From the NCBI GenBank assembly GCA_902616645.1, contig CACMTO010000006.1:1-64000 (forward strand): a stretch of DNA of 64,000 nt. Direction: 5' to 3'. The stretch's first letter is position 1. The number at the start of each line of letters is the position of its first letter. This stretch comes from an uncultured Pelagibacteraceae bacterium (GTDB lineage: Bacteria; Pseudomonadota; Alphaproteobacteria; Pelagibacterales; Pelagibacteraceae). The notes below the pieces were generated by a model. The model was not told where the DNA came from. It saw only the letters and a program-made list of their open reading frames with translations, and searched no databases. Position numbers and translations under genes: made by a program. Below, piece by piece: positions 19,840 to 31,060 of the stretch.

Positions 19840-21752
19840 AAAATAAATACGAATTTTTAGATAAGATAAACTTTCCAACAGACTTAAAAAAGATACCAGA
19901 TTCGAAACTACAAAAAGTTGCAGACGAATTAAGAGAAGAAGTAATCGATGTAGTTTCTGTTACAGGAGGTCATTTGGGAGCAAGTCTTGGTGTGGTAGAG
20001 TTGAGTGTAGCCCTCCATTATATTTTTAATACACCGAAAGACAAACTCATTTGGGATGTGGGACACCAATGCTACCCTCATAAGATTTTAACAGGAAGAA
20101 AAGAGAGAATGAGAACTTTAAGACAAGGAGGAGGATTGTCAGGTTTTACAAAAAGATCTGAAAGCGAGTATGATACTTTTGGTGCTGCTCATAGCTCAAC
20201 CTCAATTTCCTCAGCCTTGGGTATAGCAGAGGCAAATAAACTCTCAAATAAAGCAGATAATGTAATTGCAGTTATCGGTGATGGTGCAATTAGTGCTGGT
20301 ATGGCATATGAGGCTATGAATAACGCAGGAGCCTCTAAAACAAAAATGATTGTTATACTAAATGATAACGACATGTCTATTGCAAGACCCGTTGGAGCTA
20401 TGAGTACTTATCTTGCTAAGATATTTTCTGGCAAAATTTATTTTAGTCTGAGAGAAACCATAAAACTTATTACATCTGCATTTTCAAAAAGATTCAGCGC
20501 TAAGGCTGGTAAAGCAGAAGATTTACTTAGATCGGCAGTTACAGGAGGAACACTGTTTAGTTCCTTAGGATTTTATTATATCGGACCAATCGATGGTCAC
20601 GACTTAAATTCTTTAATTCCAATTTTGAAAAATGCACGAGATTCTAAACACGAAGGGCCAATACTTATTCATATTAAAACAAAAAAAGGCAAAGGCTATA
20701 CATTTGCAGAGGATGCAAAAGATAATTTTCATGGTGTTTCTAAATTTAATGTAAAAACTGGAGAGCAACTAAAAGGTTCTAGCAAACTTCCTTCATATAC
20801 CAAAGTATTTGCTGAAACACTTGTCAAACACGCTAAAAAAGATAGTAAAATTGTTGCTATTACAGCTGCAATGCCTGGCGGAACAGGTCTTGATATATTT
20901 CGCAAGGAATTTCCAGATAGATCTTTTGATGTAGGTATTGCAGAGCAACATGCAGTTACTTTTGCAGCAGGTTTAGCTACTGAAAATTTTAAACCTTACG
21001 CTGCAATTTATTCTACATTTTTGCAAAGAGCATATGATCAAGTTGTTCATGATGTTGCAATTCAAAGTTTGCCTGTTAGATTTGCAATTGATAGAGCTGG
21101 ACTTGTTGGAGCAGATGGACCTACTCATGCTGGAAGTTTTGACACAACTTATTTAACTACATTGCCAAATTTTATAGTTATGGCAGCCAGTGATGAGTCT
21201 GAGCTAGTGAGAATGATTAATACTTCAACAGAAATAAATGATCGACCATCGGCATTTAGATATCCAAGAGGAACTGGAATTGGCTCAATTTTACCTTCAA
21301 TTGATGAAAAGATTGAAATTGGAAAATCTAAAATCATTCAAGATGGAAAAAAATTAGCTATCTTAAATTTTGGAGCAAGATTAAATGAAACTTTAAAAGC
21401 ATCAGAAAATCTAAAAAAAAAAGGAGTAAATATAACTATTGTAGATGCTAGATTTGCAAAACCTTTAGATGAAAATCTTATTTGGCAACTAGCAACGACA
21501 CATGAAGCGATAATGACAATTGAGGAGGGATCAATAGGAGGTTTTGGCTCTCATGTAGTCAATTTTTTATCTAAGAAGGGATTAATGGATAATGATTTGA
21601 AATTCAGATCAATGACACTACCAGATATTTTTATCGATCAAGATACTCCAGAGAATATGTATAAAATTGCTAATTTAGATAGCTCCTCAATTGAAGAGAA
21701 AGTTTTGGACGTATTGAATTCAAATATCATTTTGCAAAAAAAAAATAATTAA
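19836..21752 (+). CDS. dxs: 1-Deoxy-D-xylulose-5-phosphate synthase
   Basis: A thiamine-diphosphate enzyme (638 aa) that condenses pyruvate with glyceraldehyde-3-phosphate, the entry step of the MEP isoprenoid pathway and a source of the B6 precursor. Seen are [34 protein letters not shown], the ThDP-binding [18 protein letters not shown] and the catalytic Glu in [15 protein letters not shown]. It starts on a four-base overlap with ispA. It ends one base before the convergent aroC stop, leaving no space for a terminator. Confidence 0.97.
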   Translation: MKNKYEFLDKINFPTDLKKIPDSKLQKVADELREEVIDVVSVTGGHLGASLGVVELSVALHYIFNTPKDKLIWDVGHQCYPHKILTGRKERMRTLRQGGGLSGFTKRSESEYDTFGAAHSSTSISSALGIAEANKLSNKADNVIAVIGDGAISAGMAYEAMNNAGASKTKMIVILNDNDMSIARPVGAMSTYLAKIFSGKIYFSLRETIKLITSAFSKRFSAKAGKAEDLLRSAVTGGTLFSSLGFYYIGPIDGHDLNSLIPILKNARDSKHEGPILIHIKTKKGKGYTFAEDAKDNFHGVSKFNVKTGEQLKGSSKLPSYTKVFAETLVKHAKKDSKIVAITAAMPGGTGLDIFRKEFPDRSFDVGIAEQHAVTFAAGLATENFKPYAAIYSTFLQRAYDQVVHDVAIQSLPVRFAIDRAGLVGADGPTHAGSFDTTYLTTLPNFIVMAASDESELVRMINTSTEINDRPSAFRYPRGTGIGSILPSIDEKIEIGKSKIIQDGKKLAILNFGARLNETLKASENLKKKGVNITIVDARFAKPLDENLIWQLATTHEAIMTIEEGSIGGFGSHVVNFLSKKGLMDNDLKFRSMTLPDIFIDQDTPENMYKIANLDSSSIEEKVLDVLNSNIILQKKNN

Positions 21753-21753
21753 T

Positions 21754-22836
21754 TTAATCGCACTGAGCTTTATTCATTAAGTAATGATCTAATAAAACAC
21801 AAGAAAGCATAGCCTCTCCAATGGGAACGGCTCTAATACCTACGCACGGATCATGTCTTCCTTTAACAGAAATTGTTGTATTTTTTCCAAATTTATTTAT
21901 GGTTTTTCTACTTTTAAGTATTGATGATGTTGGTTTAACAGCAAATGAAACTATTATTTCTTGACCAGATGAAATACCGCCTAATATACCACCAGCATTA
22001 TTAGTTTTAAATTTTAAATTTTTTTTATTTTGCGATATCTCATCAGAATTTTCTTCACCTGAGAGTAGAGCTGAGTTCATCCCAGATCCTATATTTACTC
22101 CTTTAACAGCATTAATACTCATCATTGCTGAGGCTATGTCTGAGTCTAATTTTGAGTATATAGGTGCACCGAGACCTGACGGTATCCCGTTAGCTCTGAT
22201 CTCAATAATAGCGCCACATGAAGATCCAGCTTTCCTTACACTTAATAAATATTTTTCCCATAATTTTAACATGGATTTGTCAGGACAAAAAAAGGGATTT
22301 TTTTTTATTATTTTATCATCCCATTTTGATGTATCACATCCCAGAATTCCTAATTGTGTAACTGCTCCTGAGATTTTAAATTTTTTGCTAAGTTTTTTTT
22401 CTAAAACTTTCTTAGCTATCGCTCCAGCTGCAACTCTGGCAGCTGTTTCTCTGGCAGAGGATCTTCCACCCCCTCTATAATCTCTTATTCCATATTTTTT
22501 GAAGTAAGTAAAATCTGCATGACCAGGTCTAAATTTGTCTTTTATATCATTATAATCTTTTGAACGCATGTCTTCATTATAAATTATAAGTGATATTGGA
22601 GTTCCTGTTGTTTTACCTTCAAATACACCAGACAAAATATTAACTTTGTCGCTTTCCTTTCTTTGCGTCGTGAATTTTGATTGACCTGGTTTTCTCTTAT
22701 TTAACTCTTTTTGAATATCTATCTCACTTATTGGTATTAATGGAGGACAACCATCAACTATGCAGCCAATAGCAGCACCATGGGATTCTCCCCAAGTAGT
22801 GAAACGAAATAGCTTTCCAAAAGTATTAAATGACAT
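21754..22836 (-). CDS. aroC: Chorismate synthase
   Basis: Last step of the shikimate pathway: EPSP to chorismate with reduced FMN. The 360-aa sequence contains [23 protein letters not shown], the [14 protein letters not shown] segment, [22 protein letters not shown] and [17 protein letters not shown], which hold the conserved His and Arg active-site residues. Length is normal. It is divergent from pdxH across 33 bases. Confidence 0.97.
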   Translation of the reverse strand: MSFNTFGKLFRFTTWGESHGAAIGCIVDGCPPLIPISEIDIQKELNKRKPGQSKFTTQRKESDKVNILSGVFEGKTTGTPISLIIYNEDMRSKDYNDIKDKFRPGHADFTYFKKYGIRDYRGGGRSSARETAARVAAGAIAKKVLEKKLSKKFKISGAVTQLGILGCDTSKWDDKIIKKNPFFCPDKSMLKLWEKYLLSVRKAGSSCGAIIEIRANGIPSGLGAPIYSKLDSDIASAMMSINAVKGVNIGSGMNSALLSGEENSDEISQNKKNLKFKTNNAGGILGGISSGQEIIVSFAVKPTSSILKSRKTINKFGKNTTISVKGRHDPCVGIRAVPIGEAMLSCVLLDHYLMNKAQCD

Positions 22837-22869
22837 TATTTATAATGTATAGATTATTTTGTTAAAATT

Positions 22870-23496
22870 ATGAATCAAAAAAACTCATTAGGGCTTGATA
22901 AATGCTTCCTAGATCTCGATGATCCATTTGAATTATTTGAAAAATGGTTTAGTGAGGCAAAAAAGAAAGAAATTAATGACCCAAACGCTTTAGCTCTAGG
23001 AACAGCGAGTAAGGAAGGGATACCATCTGTAAGAATGGTTCTGCTGAAAGGTTTTGATAAAAATGGATTTGTTTTTTATACTAATTTAAATAGTCAAAAA
23101 GGTGAAGAGCTCAAAAAAAATCCAAATGCATCCATGTGTTTTCATTGGAAAAGTTTATTAAGACAAATTAGGATTGTAGGTACTTTAAAGCTTGTAGATA
23201 ATAAAACAGCAGATGATTATTATAATTCCAGAGCATATGAAAGCAGGATAGGAGCTTGGGCTTCTAAGCAAAGTAGTTTTTTAGAAAATAGAAGTGAACT
23301 TTTGGAAAATATGGAAATCTTTAGAAAAAAATATAATGACAAAAAAAATGTGCCAAGACCTAGTCATTGGTCTGGATGGCGTTTAAAACCATCTAGTATC
23401 GAATTTTGGTTAGATGGTGAAAATAGAATTCACGAAAGACTAAAGTATATTTCAGATGAGAACAATATCTGGGTTAAGAAACTTCTAAGCCCTTAA
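22870..23496 (+). CDS. pdxH: Pyridoxamine/pyridoxine 5'-phosphate oxidase
   Basis: An FMN flavoprotein (208 aa) that oxidises PNP or PMP to pyridoxal phosphate. Recognisable parts are DPNALALGTASKEGIPSVRMVLLKGFD, FYTNLNSQKGEEL, FHWKSLLRQIRIVG and the C-terminal IEFWLDGENRIHERL. Length is normal. The stop codon shares the palindrome TTAA with the convergent ispB stop. Confidence 0.96.
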   Translation: MNQKNSLGLDKCFLDLDDPFELFEKWFSEAKKKEINDPNALALGTASKEGIPSVRMVLLKGFDKNGFVFYTNLNSQKGEELKKNPNASMCFHWKSLLRQIRIVGTLKLVDNKTADDYYNSRAYESRIGAWASKQSSFLENRSELLENMEIFRKKYNDKKNVPRPSHWSGWRLKPSSIEFWLDGENRIHERLKYISDENNIWVKKLLSP

Positions 23497-24506
23497 AAAT
23501 TTCTTGATAAGCTAAAAGATGTTAAATCCTCAAGAATTTTTTTTTGTTTACAATTATTAAATATTGATAAGGAGTTGGATGCTAAATTGATATAATGTTG
23601 TGCTTTCTGATAACATGCAGGGATTATATGATATTTTTTAATAAGCGACAGTGTATAGTCCAAGTCAAATTCATTTCTTAATTTTTTTGAAAAAATATTT
23701 TTTAACTTTTCTTTTTCTTGAGGTTTAGCTTTTTGAAATAATATGATGATAGGAAGTGTAATTTTTCCTTCAAAAAAATCTTGGCCAATTTTTTTTCCAA
23801 ACAGTTTAATTTCTGAATTATAATCTAAAGTGTCATCAGCTATTTGAAATGTAAGGCCTAAGTTTCGTCCATAAAACTCTAAAGCCTCTTTTTCTCTTGT
23901 TTTAACATCTGATAAAATGGCTCCTACTTTTGTAGCAGCCGCAAATAATTCAGCTGTTTTTGCAGATATTATTTTCAAATATGTCTCTTCCAACATATCA
24001 ACCTCACCTTTATGCTGAAGTTGTAATATTTCTCCTTGAGCAATCTTTGATGATGTTGAGGAAAGTAATTTTAAAACTTCTAAATTACCATCTTCTACCA
24101 TCATTTCAAAACATCTACTTAGTAAATAGTCTCCGATTAAAACTGATGAATGATTGTTCCAAATCTTATTCAAAGTTTTTTTTCCCCTCCTTACGGAGCC
24201 GTTATCAATAACGTCATCATGCATTAAAGTTGCAGCGTGGATCAACTCTACACACGCTGCAAGATTAATGTCTCTTGTTCCTTTCAAATATCCACACATT
24301 TTAGCAGAGCCTAAAGTCAATAATGCTCTAAGTCTTTTACCACCAGTGTCTAAATGGTAATCAGTCATTTTCTGGACCAATTCCACTTTACTTGATAATT
24401 TTGATTTAATTTTTTCCTCAACTAGTAATAATTTATCTTCAACTGAGTCTTTCAATTGAAAATAAGAATTATTAATTTCATTTTTAAGCTGAATTACAGT
24501 TCCCAT
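23493..24506 (-). CDS. ispB: Long-chain polyprenyl diphosphate synthase (octaprenyl type)
   Basis: A 337-aa trans-prenyl synthase with first motif LMHDDVIDNGSVRRGKKT and second motif QIADDTLDYNS. It makes the long isoprenoid tail of ubiquinone. The residues before the first DDxxD are small, which fits a long-chain product, but exact chain length cannot be read. Divergent from the SohB-like gene; the 116-base gap contains back-to-back candidate promoters. Confidence 0.92.
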   Translation of the reverse strand: MGTVIQLKNEINNSYFQLKDSVEDKLLLVEEKIKSKLSSKVELVQKMTDYHLDTGGKRLRALLTLGSAKMCGYLKGTRDINLAACVELIHAATLMHDDVIDNGSVRRGKKTLNKIWNNHSSVLIGDYLLSRCFEMMVEDGNLEVLKLLSSTSSKIAQGEILQLQHKGEVDMLEETYLKIISAKTAELFAAATKVGAILSDVKTREKEALEFYGRNLGLTFQIADDTLDYNSEIKLFGKKIGQDFFEGKITLPIIILFQKAKPQEKEKLKNIFSKKLRNEFDLDYTLSLIKKYHIIPACYQKAQHYINLASNSLSIFNNCKQKKILEDLTSFSLSRNF

Positions 24507-24524
24507 TTATGACTACAAAGTAGT

Positions 24525-24553
24525 ATAATAAGATTATTTTTATTACTTATCAA
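24525..24553 (-). promoter_or_regulatory. Candidate promoter for ispB
   Basis: Read on the minus strand, TTGATA (24553-24548) is followed after 17 bases by TATTAT (24530-24525), about 19 bases before the ispB ATG. Spacing and both hexamers are close to the sigma-70 consensus. Prediction only. Confidence 0.5.
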
Positions 24554-24581
24554 TTGACGCACCCAAATCTTCAATTATAAG
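24554..24581 (+). promoter_or_regulatory. Candidate promoter for the sppA/sohB-glyQS-ppdK operon
   Basis: TTGACG (24554-24559), 16 bases, then TATAAG (24576-24581). Its -35 element directly abuts the -35 of the opposite ispB promoter (TATCAATTGACG), so two polymerases could not bind both at once. Prediction only. Confidence 0.5.
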
Positions 24582-24622
24582 GTGTCTTTATATATCTATT
24601 AAAAAATTCTATAAGGATTTAA

Positions 24623-25435
24623 ATGTTTTCTTTTTTTAAAAAAAAAATTGTAATACCCCATATAAGACTGACTGGTGTAATTGGGTCTGCTGGCAGATTT
24701 AAACAAGGTATTGATTTTGCTGGCCAACAAGAAATTATTAAAAAGGCTTTCTCGTTTAAAAAAGCAGAAATTATTGCTATATCAATTAACTCTCCAGGTG
24801 GATCTCCAGTTCAATCTCACTTAATTCATGATTATATTAGACAGTTGGCAAAAAAGAATAAAAAAAAGGTTATAATTTTCGCTGAAGATGTTGCTGCGTC
24901 TGGCGGATATTTAATCGCTTGTGCTGGAGATGAGATTTACGCTAATTCAAGTTCTATAATTGGCTCGATTGGTGTCATCTCCGCATCTTTTGGTTTTCAA
25001 GATGCAATAAAAAAAATAGGTATTCAAAGAAGAGTTTATACTGCTGGAAAAAATAAGAGCACCTTAGATCCTTTTAAAGAGGAAAAACAAGAGGATATTG
25101 AAAGAATTAAAAAGTTACAGCTAGAACTTCATTCAGATTTTATTAATCTAGTTAAAAAAAGCAGAAGAGACAAGCTTGTAGACCCAGAAAAAAATAATAT
25201 TTTCACTGGAGAATTTTGGTCTGGATCAGCATCACTAAAATTAGGACTTATAGATGGCATTGGTAACGCTGAGCAAATTTTAAGAGAGAAATTTGGTGAA
25301 AATATATCAATTAAAAAATTAGAAAAACCAAAGAGTTTTTTAGCAAAAAAATTATCTTCTTCTTTAGATAGTCAAGTTGATAATATTGCTAACATTATAG
25401 AAGAAAGAGCCTTATGGCAAAAATTTGGTTTATAA
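24623..25435 (+). CDS. S49-family membrane-associated serine protease (SppA/SohB-like)
   Basis: A 270-aa S49 peptidase with the Ser/Lys dyad: nucleophile Ser93 in DVAASGGYLIACAGDEI and Lys145 in TAGKNKSTLDPF. The single-domain length matches SohB or short SppA rather than the 600-aa tandem SppA. Such enzymes cut leftover signal peptides or membrane proteins. The N-terminus is only weakly hydrophobic, so membrane anchoring is uncertain. The SD AAGGA lies upstream, and the stop is directly followed by the glyQ ATG, suggesting an operon. Confidence 0.87.
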   Translation: MFSFFKKKIVIPHIRLTGVIGSAGRFKQGIDFAGQQEIIKKAFSFKKAEIIAISINSPGGSPVQSHLIHDYIRQLAKKNKKKVIIFAEDVAASGGYLIACAGDEIYANSSSIIGSIGVISASFGFQDAIKKIGIQRRVYTAGKNKSTLDPFKEEKQEDIERIKKLQLELHSDFINLVKKSRRDKLVDPEKNNIFTGEFWSGSASLKLGLIDGIGNAEQILREKFGENISIKKLEKPKSFLAKKLSSSLDSQVDNIANIIEERALWQKFGL

Positions 25436-26320
25436 ATGCCAAAAAAAAAAATTAAAACTAATAAAGTCAAATTTAAATCATTTCAAGACACAATTTTTAA
25501 CTTACAAAAATTTTGGAGTAAAAATGGGTGTATAATTTTACAACCTTACGACATGGAAGTAGGAGCTGGCACATTTCATCCTGCAACTACTTTGAGATCT
25601 CTTGGACCCAAACCGTGGAAAGCAGCATACGTACAACCTTCAAGAAGGCCAACAGATGGTAGATATGGAAATAATCCAAATAGACTTCAACATTATTACC
25701 AATTTCAAGTAATAATAAAACCTTCTCCAATAAATATCAAAAAACTTTATTTAAAAAGCTTATCAACAATTGGTATTGATCATAAAAATCATGACGTTAG
25801 ATTTGTAGAAGATGATTGGGAAAGCCCAACATTAGGTGCAGCAGGCTTGGGGTGGGAAGTTTGGTGTGATGGTATGGAAATCTCACAATTTACATATTTT
25901 CAACAAATGGCAGGCTTCGAATGCAAACCCATTTCAGTTGAAATAACATATGGTTTAGAAAGAATTTGTATGTTTACTCAACAAAAAAAAAATGTTTATG
26001 ATTTAATCTGGAACAATGAAAAAATAAAATACGAAGAAGTTTTTCATCAATCAGAAAAAGAATTTTCTGCTTATAATTTTGATCACGCTAACACAAAAAA
26101 CCTTTTTAAAATGTTTGAAATGTTTGAAAGTGAGGCAAAATCTTTGGTTGAAAAAAAAATATCTCTACCTGCTTATGATCAATGCTTAAAAGCTAGTCAT
26201 ATTTTCAATATATTGGATGCTAGAGGTGTGATTAGTGTTGCTCAAAGAGCAGAATATATTGGCAGAATAAGAGAAATTACAAAATCTACTGCCACAATCT
26301 GGATTAACTCCCAAATTTAA
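25436..26320 (+). CDS. glyQ: Glycyl-tRNA synthetase alpha subunit
   Basis: The catalytic subunit (294 aa) of the bacterial alpha2beta2 glycyl-tRNA synthetase. It contains [50 protein letters not shown] and [22 protein letters not shown] basic N-terminal tail of about 14 residues precedes the core. It begins immediately after the protease stop and is followed by glyS after one base. Confidence 0.97.
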   Translation: MPKKKIKTNKVKFKSFQDTIFNLQKFWSKNGCIILQPYDMEVGAGTFHPATTLRSLGPKPWKAAYVQPSRRPTDGRYGNNPNRLQHYYQFQVIIKPSPINIKKLYLKSLSTIGIDHKNHDVRFVEDDWESPTLGAAGLGWEVWCDGMEISQFTYFQQMAGFECKPISVEITYGLERICMFTQQKKNVYDLIWNNEKIKYEEVFHQSEKEFSAYNFDHANTKNLFKMFEMFESEAKSLVEKKISLPAYDQCLKASHIFNILDARGVISVAQRAEYIGRIREITKSTATIWINSQI

Positions 26321-26321
26321 A

Positions 26322-28394
26322 ATGGCAGAGTTTTTTTTAGAATTATTCAGTGAAGAAATTCCATCTAGTCTTCAAAGAGATTTCCGTGAAAAAATTTTAG
26401 AGGAATTTCAAAAATTTTTTCTTGATAAAGGGATTAAGTCAAAAAAAAATTTTTCTTTATCTACTCCTAATAGATTAGTTGTAGTATTTGAGGGTTTAGA
26501 TAAAGAAATAAAAATTTTATCTAATGAAATACGGGGACCAAAAACTGATTCTTCTGAACAAGCACTAGAAGGTTTTTTAAAATCTAATAATTTAGAATTT
26601 AAAAATATATTTAAAAAAAAAATTGAAAAAGGTGAGTTTTACTTTTATAAAACTAAATCAAAAACACTCAAAACTCATGATTTGTTAGCAGAGTTTATTC
26701 CAAAATTATTAGATAATTATCAATGGAAAAAATCAATGAAATGGGGTGAATTTAATCTACATTGGGGAAGGCCACTGAAATCTATATTATCAATTTATGA
26801 CAAAAAAGAAGTTCGCTTCAAATTCCATCATATATTGTCTTCAAATTCCACTTTTATTGATAAAGATTTTGAGGATAAAAAGAAAGTATTTTTAAATTTT
26901 AAATCTTACGAAAAATATTTCAATGACAAGGGAACCATTATAGATCAAAACAAAAGAAAAGAATTTATTAATAAAGAATTTGAGAAATTTTTAAATAAAA
27001 GAAGCTTAATTATCAATGATGATATTAAATTATTAGATGAAGTGGTGAATTTGGTTGAAAATCCAAATATTTTATTATGTAATTTTGATAAAAAATTTTT
27101 ATCAATACCAAAAGAAATTTTGGTTTTGACTATGCAATCTCATCAAAAATATTTTCCCACTTTTAATAAAAAAAATGAGATCACCAATGAGTTTTTAATT
27201 ATTTCAAATAAAAAAGATCAAAAAGGGTTAATAAAAATGGGAAATGAAAGAGTAATTGATGCAAGACTAAATGACGCCGAATTTTTTTGGAATAAAAATA
27301 AAACTCAAAATTTAGTAAAAAAAGTGTCAGAACTTAAATCAGTAAGTTTTTTTAAGAGACTTGGTACATATTTTGACAAAGTCCAACGGATGAGAAAATT
27401 AGGAGGAGTAGTTTCAGATGAGCTTTTAATTAGTAAAGAAAAAGTAGAGTTATCAGCATCAATTTGTAAAACTGATTTGACATCAGATCTTGTTAGAGAA
27501 TTTCCAGAACTTCAAGGAATTATGGGAGGATATTTTTCTAGTCACCAAGGATTTGATAAAGAAATATCATTAGCAATTTCAGAACAATATCTACCAATAG
27601 GTTTAAAATCTAAGGTTCCAAAAAAACCATATAGTGTAGCTTTATCAATTACAGATAAGATTGATACTTTAGTTGGTTTTTTTGGAATTAATGAAATTCC
27701 AACTGGTTCAAAAGATCCATTTGCACTTAGAAGAGTTGCGCTAGGCGTCATTAGAACAGTTATTGAAAACAAGAAAGATTTTAAAATTCATGATTTATTA
27801 AATTATTCTTCAAGTTTATATCAAGAACAAGGATACAATTTCTTAAGCAATGATTTAAATAAAAAATTGATAAATTTTTTAAAAGATAGATTTAAATTTT
27901 ATTTAAAACAAAAAGAAATTCGTCATGATATAATTGATGCTACGATTAGCTCTTTTAAACTAAATAAATTATCCTCATCTTTTGAAAAAGCAAAAAGCTT
28001 AAATAAAATTATTAATAATCAAGTAGGAATAGATATAACTTCTTGTTATAAAAGAGCTTCAAATATTCTTGAGAGTGAAATGAAAAATAAAGTTGTTGAA
28101 ATAACTAATTCAACTGACTCTGGTTTATTTAAAAATGATTTTGAAAAAAACCTTTTTTTTAAGATAAATGAGATAAAAAAATATTATTTAAATATTGATC
28201 ACGATGAGGATTATGAACACTCTCTAACACTTCTAGCAGGAGCTAAGAAAGAAGTTTTTGATTTTTTTGATAATGTCAAAGTGAGTGAAGAAAATGAAAA
28301 TTTGAGAAAAAACCGATTGGAACTTTTAAATATGTTATGTAAAACATTTCAAAATTTTATAAATTTTCAATTATTAAAAACAAATAATGAGTAA
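26322..28394 (+). CDS. glyS: Glycyl-tRNA synthetase beta subunit
   Basis: The 690-aa tRNA-binding subunit. Typical stretches are FFLELFSEEIPS at the N-terminus, LSTPNRLVVVFEGL, KSMKWGEFNLHWGRPL, the HD-like block (CKTDLTSDLVREFPELQGIMGGYFS) and KDPFALRRVALGVIRT. The C-terminal anticodon-binding region is present. It overlaps ppdK by eight bases. Confidence 0.96.
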   Translation: MAEFFLELFSEEIPSSLQRDFREKILEEFQKFFLDKGIKSKKNFSLSTPNRLVVVFEGLDKEIKILSNEIRGPKTDSSEQALEGFLKSNNLEFKNIFKKKIEKGEFYFYKTKSKTLKTHDLLAEFIPKLLDNYQWKKSMKWGEFNLHWGRPLKSILSIYDKKEVRFKFHHILSSNSTFIDKDFEDKKKVFLNFKSYEKYFNDKGTIIDQNKRKEFINKEFEKFLNKRSLIINDDIKLLDEVVNLVENPNILLCNFDKKFLSIPKEILVLTMQSHQKYFPTFNKKNEITNEFLIISNKKDQKGLIKMGNERVIDARLNDAEFFWNKNKTQNLVKKVSELKSVSFFKRLGTYFDKVQRMRKLGGVVSDELLISKEKVELSASICKTDLTSDLVREFPELQGIMGGYFSSHQGFDKEISLAISEQYLPIGLKSKVPKKPYSVALSITDKIDTLVGFFGINEIPTGSKDPFALRRVALGVIRTVIENKKDFKIHDLLNYSSSLYQEQGYNFLSNDLNKKLINFLKDRFKFYLKQKEIRHDIIDATISSFKLNKLSSSFEKAKSLNKIINNQVGIDITSCYKRASNILESEMKNKVVEITNSTDSGLFKNDFEKNLFFKINEIKKYYLNIDHDEDYEHSLTLLAGAKKEVFDFFDNVKVSEENENLRKNRLELLNMLCKTFQNFINFQLLKTNNE

Positions 28395-31056
28395 ATTAAT
28401 ATTAAATTTTAATTCAAAAGATATAAAAAAAATTAAAACCCCAAAAAATTTTTTAGGTGGCAAGGGTGCAAACTTATCAGCAATGGGAAGGATGGGACTT
28501 CCAGTGCCACCAGGATTTACAATTTCAACAAAAGTTTGTGAAATTTTTTATAAAGATAATAAAAAGTTAAATAAAAAAATTATAAAAGATATTAAAAGTG
28601 AGTTAAAAATAATTGAAAACAAAGTAAAAAAAAAATTCGGTGACTTAAAAAATCCTCTTTTACTATCAGTAAGATCTGGAGCGAGAGTTTCGATGCCAGG
28701 TATGATGGATACGATACTAAACCTCGGACTTAATGACAAAACAGTAATTGCACTATCGAAAAAAACTTCAAATGGAAGATTTGCTAAAGATAGTTACAGA
28801 CGATTTATTCAAATGTATGGTAATGTTGTATTAGGTATTGAGAGTTATCATTTTGAGGAGTTAATTGAAAATTATAAATTAACCAAGGGTGTCTTATTAG
28901 ATACTGAACTAGATGAAAAAGATTGGGACGGTTTAATTAATGATTTTAAAAATATAATTAAGGAAAAAACCAAAAAAAATTTTCCACAAGATGTATATGA
29001 TCAATTGCTAGGAGCAATCCATGCAGTGTTCCTATCATGGGAAAGTAAGAGGGCAAAGGTTTATAGAAAGTTAAATCAAATACCTGCCGAATGGGGGACA
29101 GCAGTAAATGTTCAGTCAATGGTTTTTGGAAATATGGGAAATGATTGTGCGACAGGAGTTGTTTTTACAAGAAATCCTTCTGATGGAACAAATAATATTT
29201 ATGGAGAATACTTAATAAATGCTCAAGGTGAAGATGTAGTAGCCGGAACAAGGACACCACAATACATAACAAAAAAAGCAAGGAAAGAGGCAAATGTCAA
29301 AGATGACTCGATGGAGGAGTCTATGCCAAAAGTTTACAAAGAACTTTTCAAAATTTTGAAAAAACTAGAGGAACATTACAAAGATATGCAAGACGTTGAA
29401 TTTACTGTTGAAAATAATAAACTTTGGATATTGCAGACAAGATCAGGCAAAAGAACTTCTAAATCAGCAGTTAAAATTGCGGTTGATATGGTGAAGGAAA
29501 AATTGATTTCAAAAAATGATGCTGTACTTAGAATTGACCCAAATTCATTAGATACATTATTGCATCCAACCTTAGATGAGAAAAGCTCTATAGAGGTTAT
29601 AGCAAATGGTTTACCTGCTTCCCCAGGTGCTGCTAGTGGTAAAGTGGTGTTTTCCTCTCAAGAAGCAGAGAGATTAAATGATATGATGCAAGATACTATT
29701 TTGGTGAGAATAGAAACCTCACCTGAGGATATTCAGGGTATGCATGCAGCTAAAGGAATTTTGACTGCAAGAGGAGGAATGACAAGTCATGCAGCTGTAG
29801 TCGCGAGAGGCATGGGAAGACCTTGTGTCTCTGGTTCAAGTGAAATTGATATCAATTATGATCAAAAATTTTTTAAAACTAAATCAATTCAAGTTAAAGA
29901 AGGAGATATAATTACTATAGATGGATCTACTGGAAGAGTCATTTTAGGAAGTGTCCCAACTGTAAAACCAGAAATCTCAGGCGATTTTTCCAAATTGATG
30001 AATTGGGCTGACAAAATAAGAAAATTAAAAGTAAGAACTAATTCTGAAACACCGGTAGACACTAAAACTGCAAGAGAATTTGGAGCTGAGGGAATAGGTC
30101 TTTGTAGAACAGAACATATGTTTTTTGATGAAGAGAGAATTCTGTCTGTTAGAGAAATGATTTTATCTAAAACTCAGGATGATAGAGCTAAGGCTTTAGC
30201 AAAATTATTACCACATCAAAAAAAAGATTTTATAGAATTATTTAAAATAATGTATGATCTTCCGGTAAACGTTAGATTATTGGATCCTCCCCTCCATGAG
30301 TTTTTACCAAAATCAGATAAAGAAATTTCAGAAGTTGCGAATGTTGTTGGTACAGATACAAAGGAGGTTAAGTCAAGAATACATGATCTCCATGAGCAAA
30401 ATCCCATGTTAGGACATAGAGGTTGTAGACTAGGCATTTCATTTCCTGAAATATATGAAATGCAATGCAGAGCAATTTTTGAGGCATTATGCGAACTGAA
30501 AAAGACAAAGAAAAAGTCAGCTTATCCTGAAATAATGATTCCATTAGTTTCTACCGAGGCTGAAATAAGAATTATGAAAGATCTTGTAATCAATACAGCA
30601 AAAAAAGTACAAGAGGAAAACAAAACTAAAATTAATTTTTTAGTTGGCACTATGATTGAATTACCAAGAGCAGCTATCAAAGCTAAAGATATTGCAAAAC
30701 ACGCTGAGTTTTTTAGTTTTGGTACAAATGATTTAACCCAAACCACCTTTGGCATTAGTAGAGACGATAGTGGTAAATTTTTAAATGATTATATTGATAA
30801 TAAAATTTTTACTGTAGATCCTTTTGTGTCAATAGATGATGGAGTGAAAGATTTAGTAAAAATTGCTGTTGAAAAAGGAAAAAAACAAAATAAAAAGATT
30901 AAACTTGGTATCTGTGGAGAGCATGGAGGTGATCCAAGCAGTATTCATTTTTGCTCGTTAGCTGGTTTACATTATGTATCTTGTTCACCTTATAGGGTTC
31001 CGATTGCAAGACTAGCTGCAGCTCAAGCAGAATTACTAAAAAAAACAAAAATTTAG
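28387..31056 (+). CDS. ppdK: Pyruvate, phosphate dikinase
   Basis: Interconverts pyruvate, ATP and phosphate with PEP, AMP and diphosphate. The N-terminal ATP-grasp domain begins with FLGGKGANLSAMGRMGLPVPPGFTIS. The central phosphohistidine domain has GGMTSHAAVVARGMGRPCVSG with catalytic His468. The C-terminal PEP/pyruvate TIM barrel includes GAEGIGLCRTEHMFF, MLGHRGCRLG, SFGTNDLTQTTFG and GICGEHGGDP. Length (889 aa) is normal. It permits gluconeogenic flux from pyruvate and may also replace pyruvate kinase. It overlaps glyS by eight bases. Confidence 0.97.
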   Translation: MSKLILNFNSKDIKKIKTPKNFLGGKGANLSAMGRMGLPVPPGFTISTKVCEIFYKDNKKLNKKIIKDIKSELKIIENKVKKKFGDLKNPLLLSVRSGARVSMPGMMDTILNLGLNDKTVIALSKKTSNGRFAKDSYRRFIQMYGNVVLGIESYHFEELIENYKLTKGVLLDTELDEKDWDGLINDFKNIIKEKTKKNFPQDVYDQLLGAIHAVFLSWESKRAKVYRKLNQIPAEWGTAVNVQSMVFGNMGNDCATGVVFTRNPSDGTNNIYGEYLINAQGEDVVAGTRTPQYITKKARKEANVKDDSMEESMPKVYKELFKILKKLEEHYKDMQDVEFTVENNKLWILQTRSGKRTSKSAVKIAVDMVKEKLISKNDAVLRIDPNSLDTLLHPTLDEKSSIEVIANGLPASPGAASGKVVFSSQEAERLNDMMQDTILVRIETSPEDIQGMHAAKGILTARGGMTSHAAVVARGMGRPCVSGSSEIDINYDQKFFKTKSIQVKEGDIITIDGSTGRVILGSVPTVKPEISGDFSKLMNWADKIRKLKVRTNSETPVDTKTAREFGAEGIGLCRTEHMFFDEERILSVREMILSKTQDDRAKALAKLLPHQKKDFIELFKIMYDLPVNVRLLDPPLHEFLPKSDKEISEVANVVGTDTKEVKSRIHDLHEQNPMLGHRGCRLGISFPEIYEMQCRAIFEALCELKKTKKKSAYPEIMIPLVSTEAEIRIMKDLVINTAKKVQEENKTKINFLVGTMIELPRAAIKAKDIAKHAEFFSFGTNDLTQTTFGISRDDSGKFLNDYIDNKIFTVDPFVSIDDGVKDLVKIAVEKGKKQNKKIKLGICGEHGGDPSSIHFCSLAGLHYVSCSPYRVPIARLAAAQAELLKKTKI

Positions 31057-31060
31057 TAGT

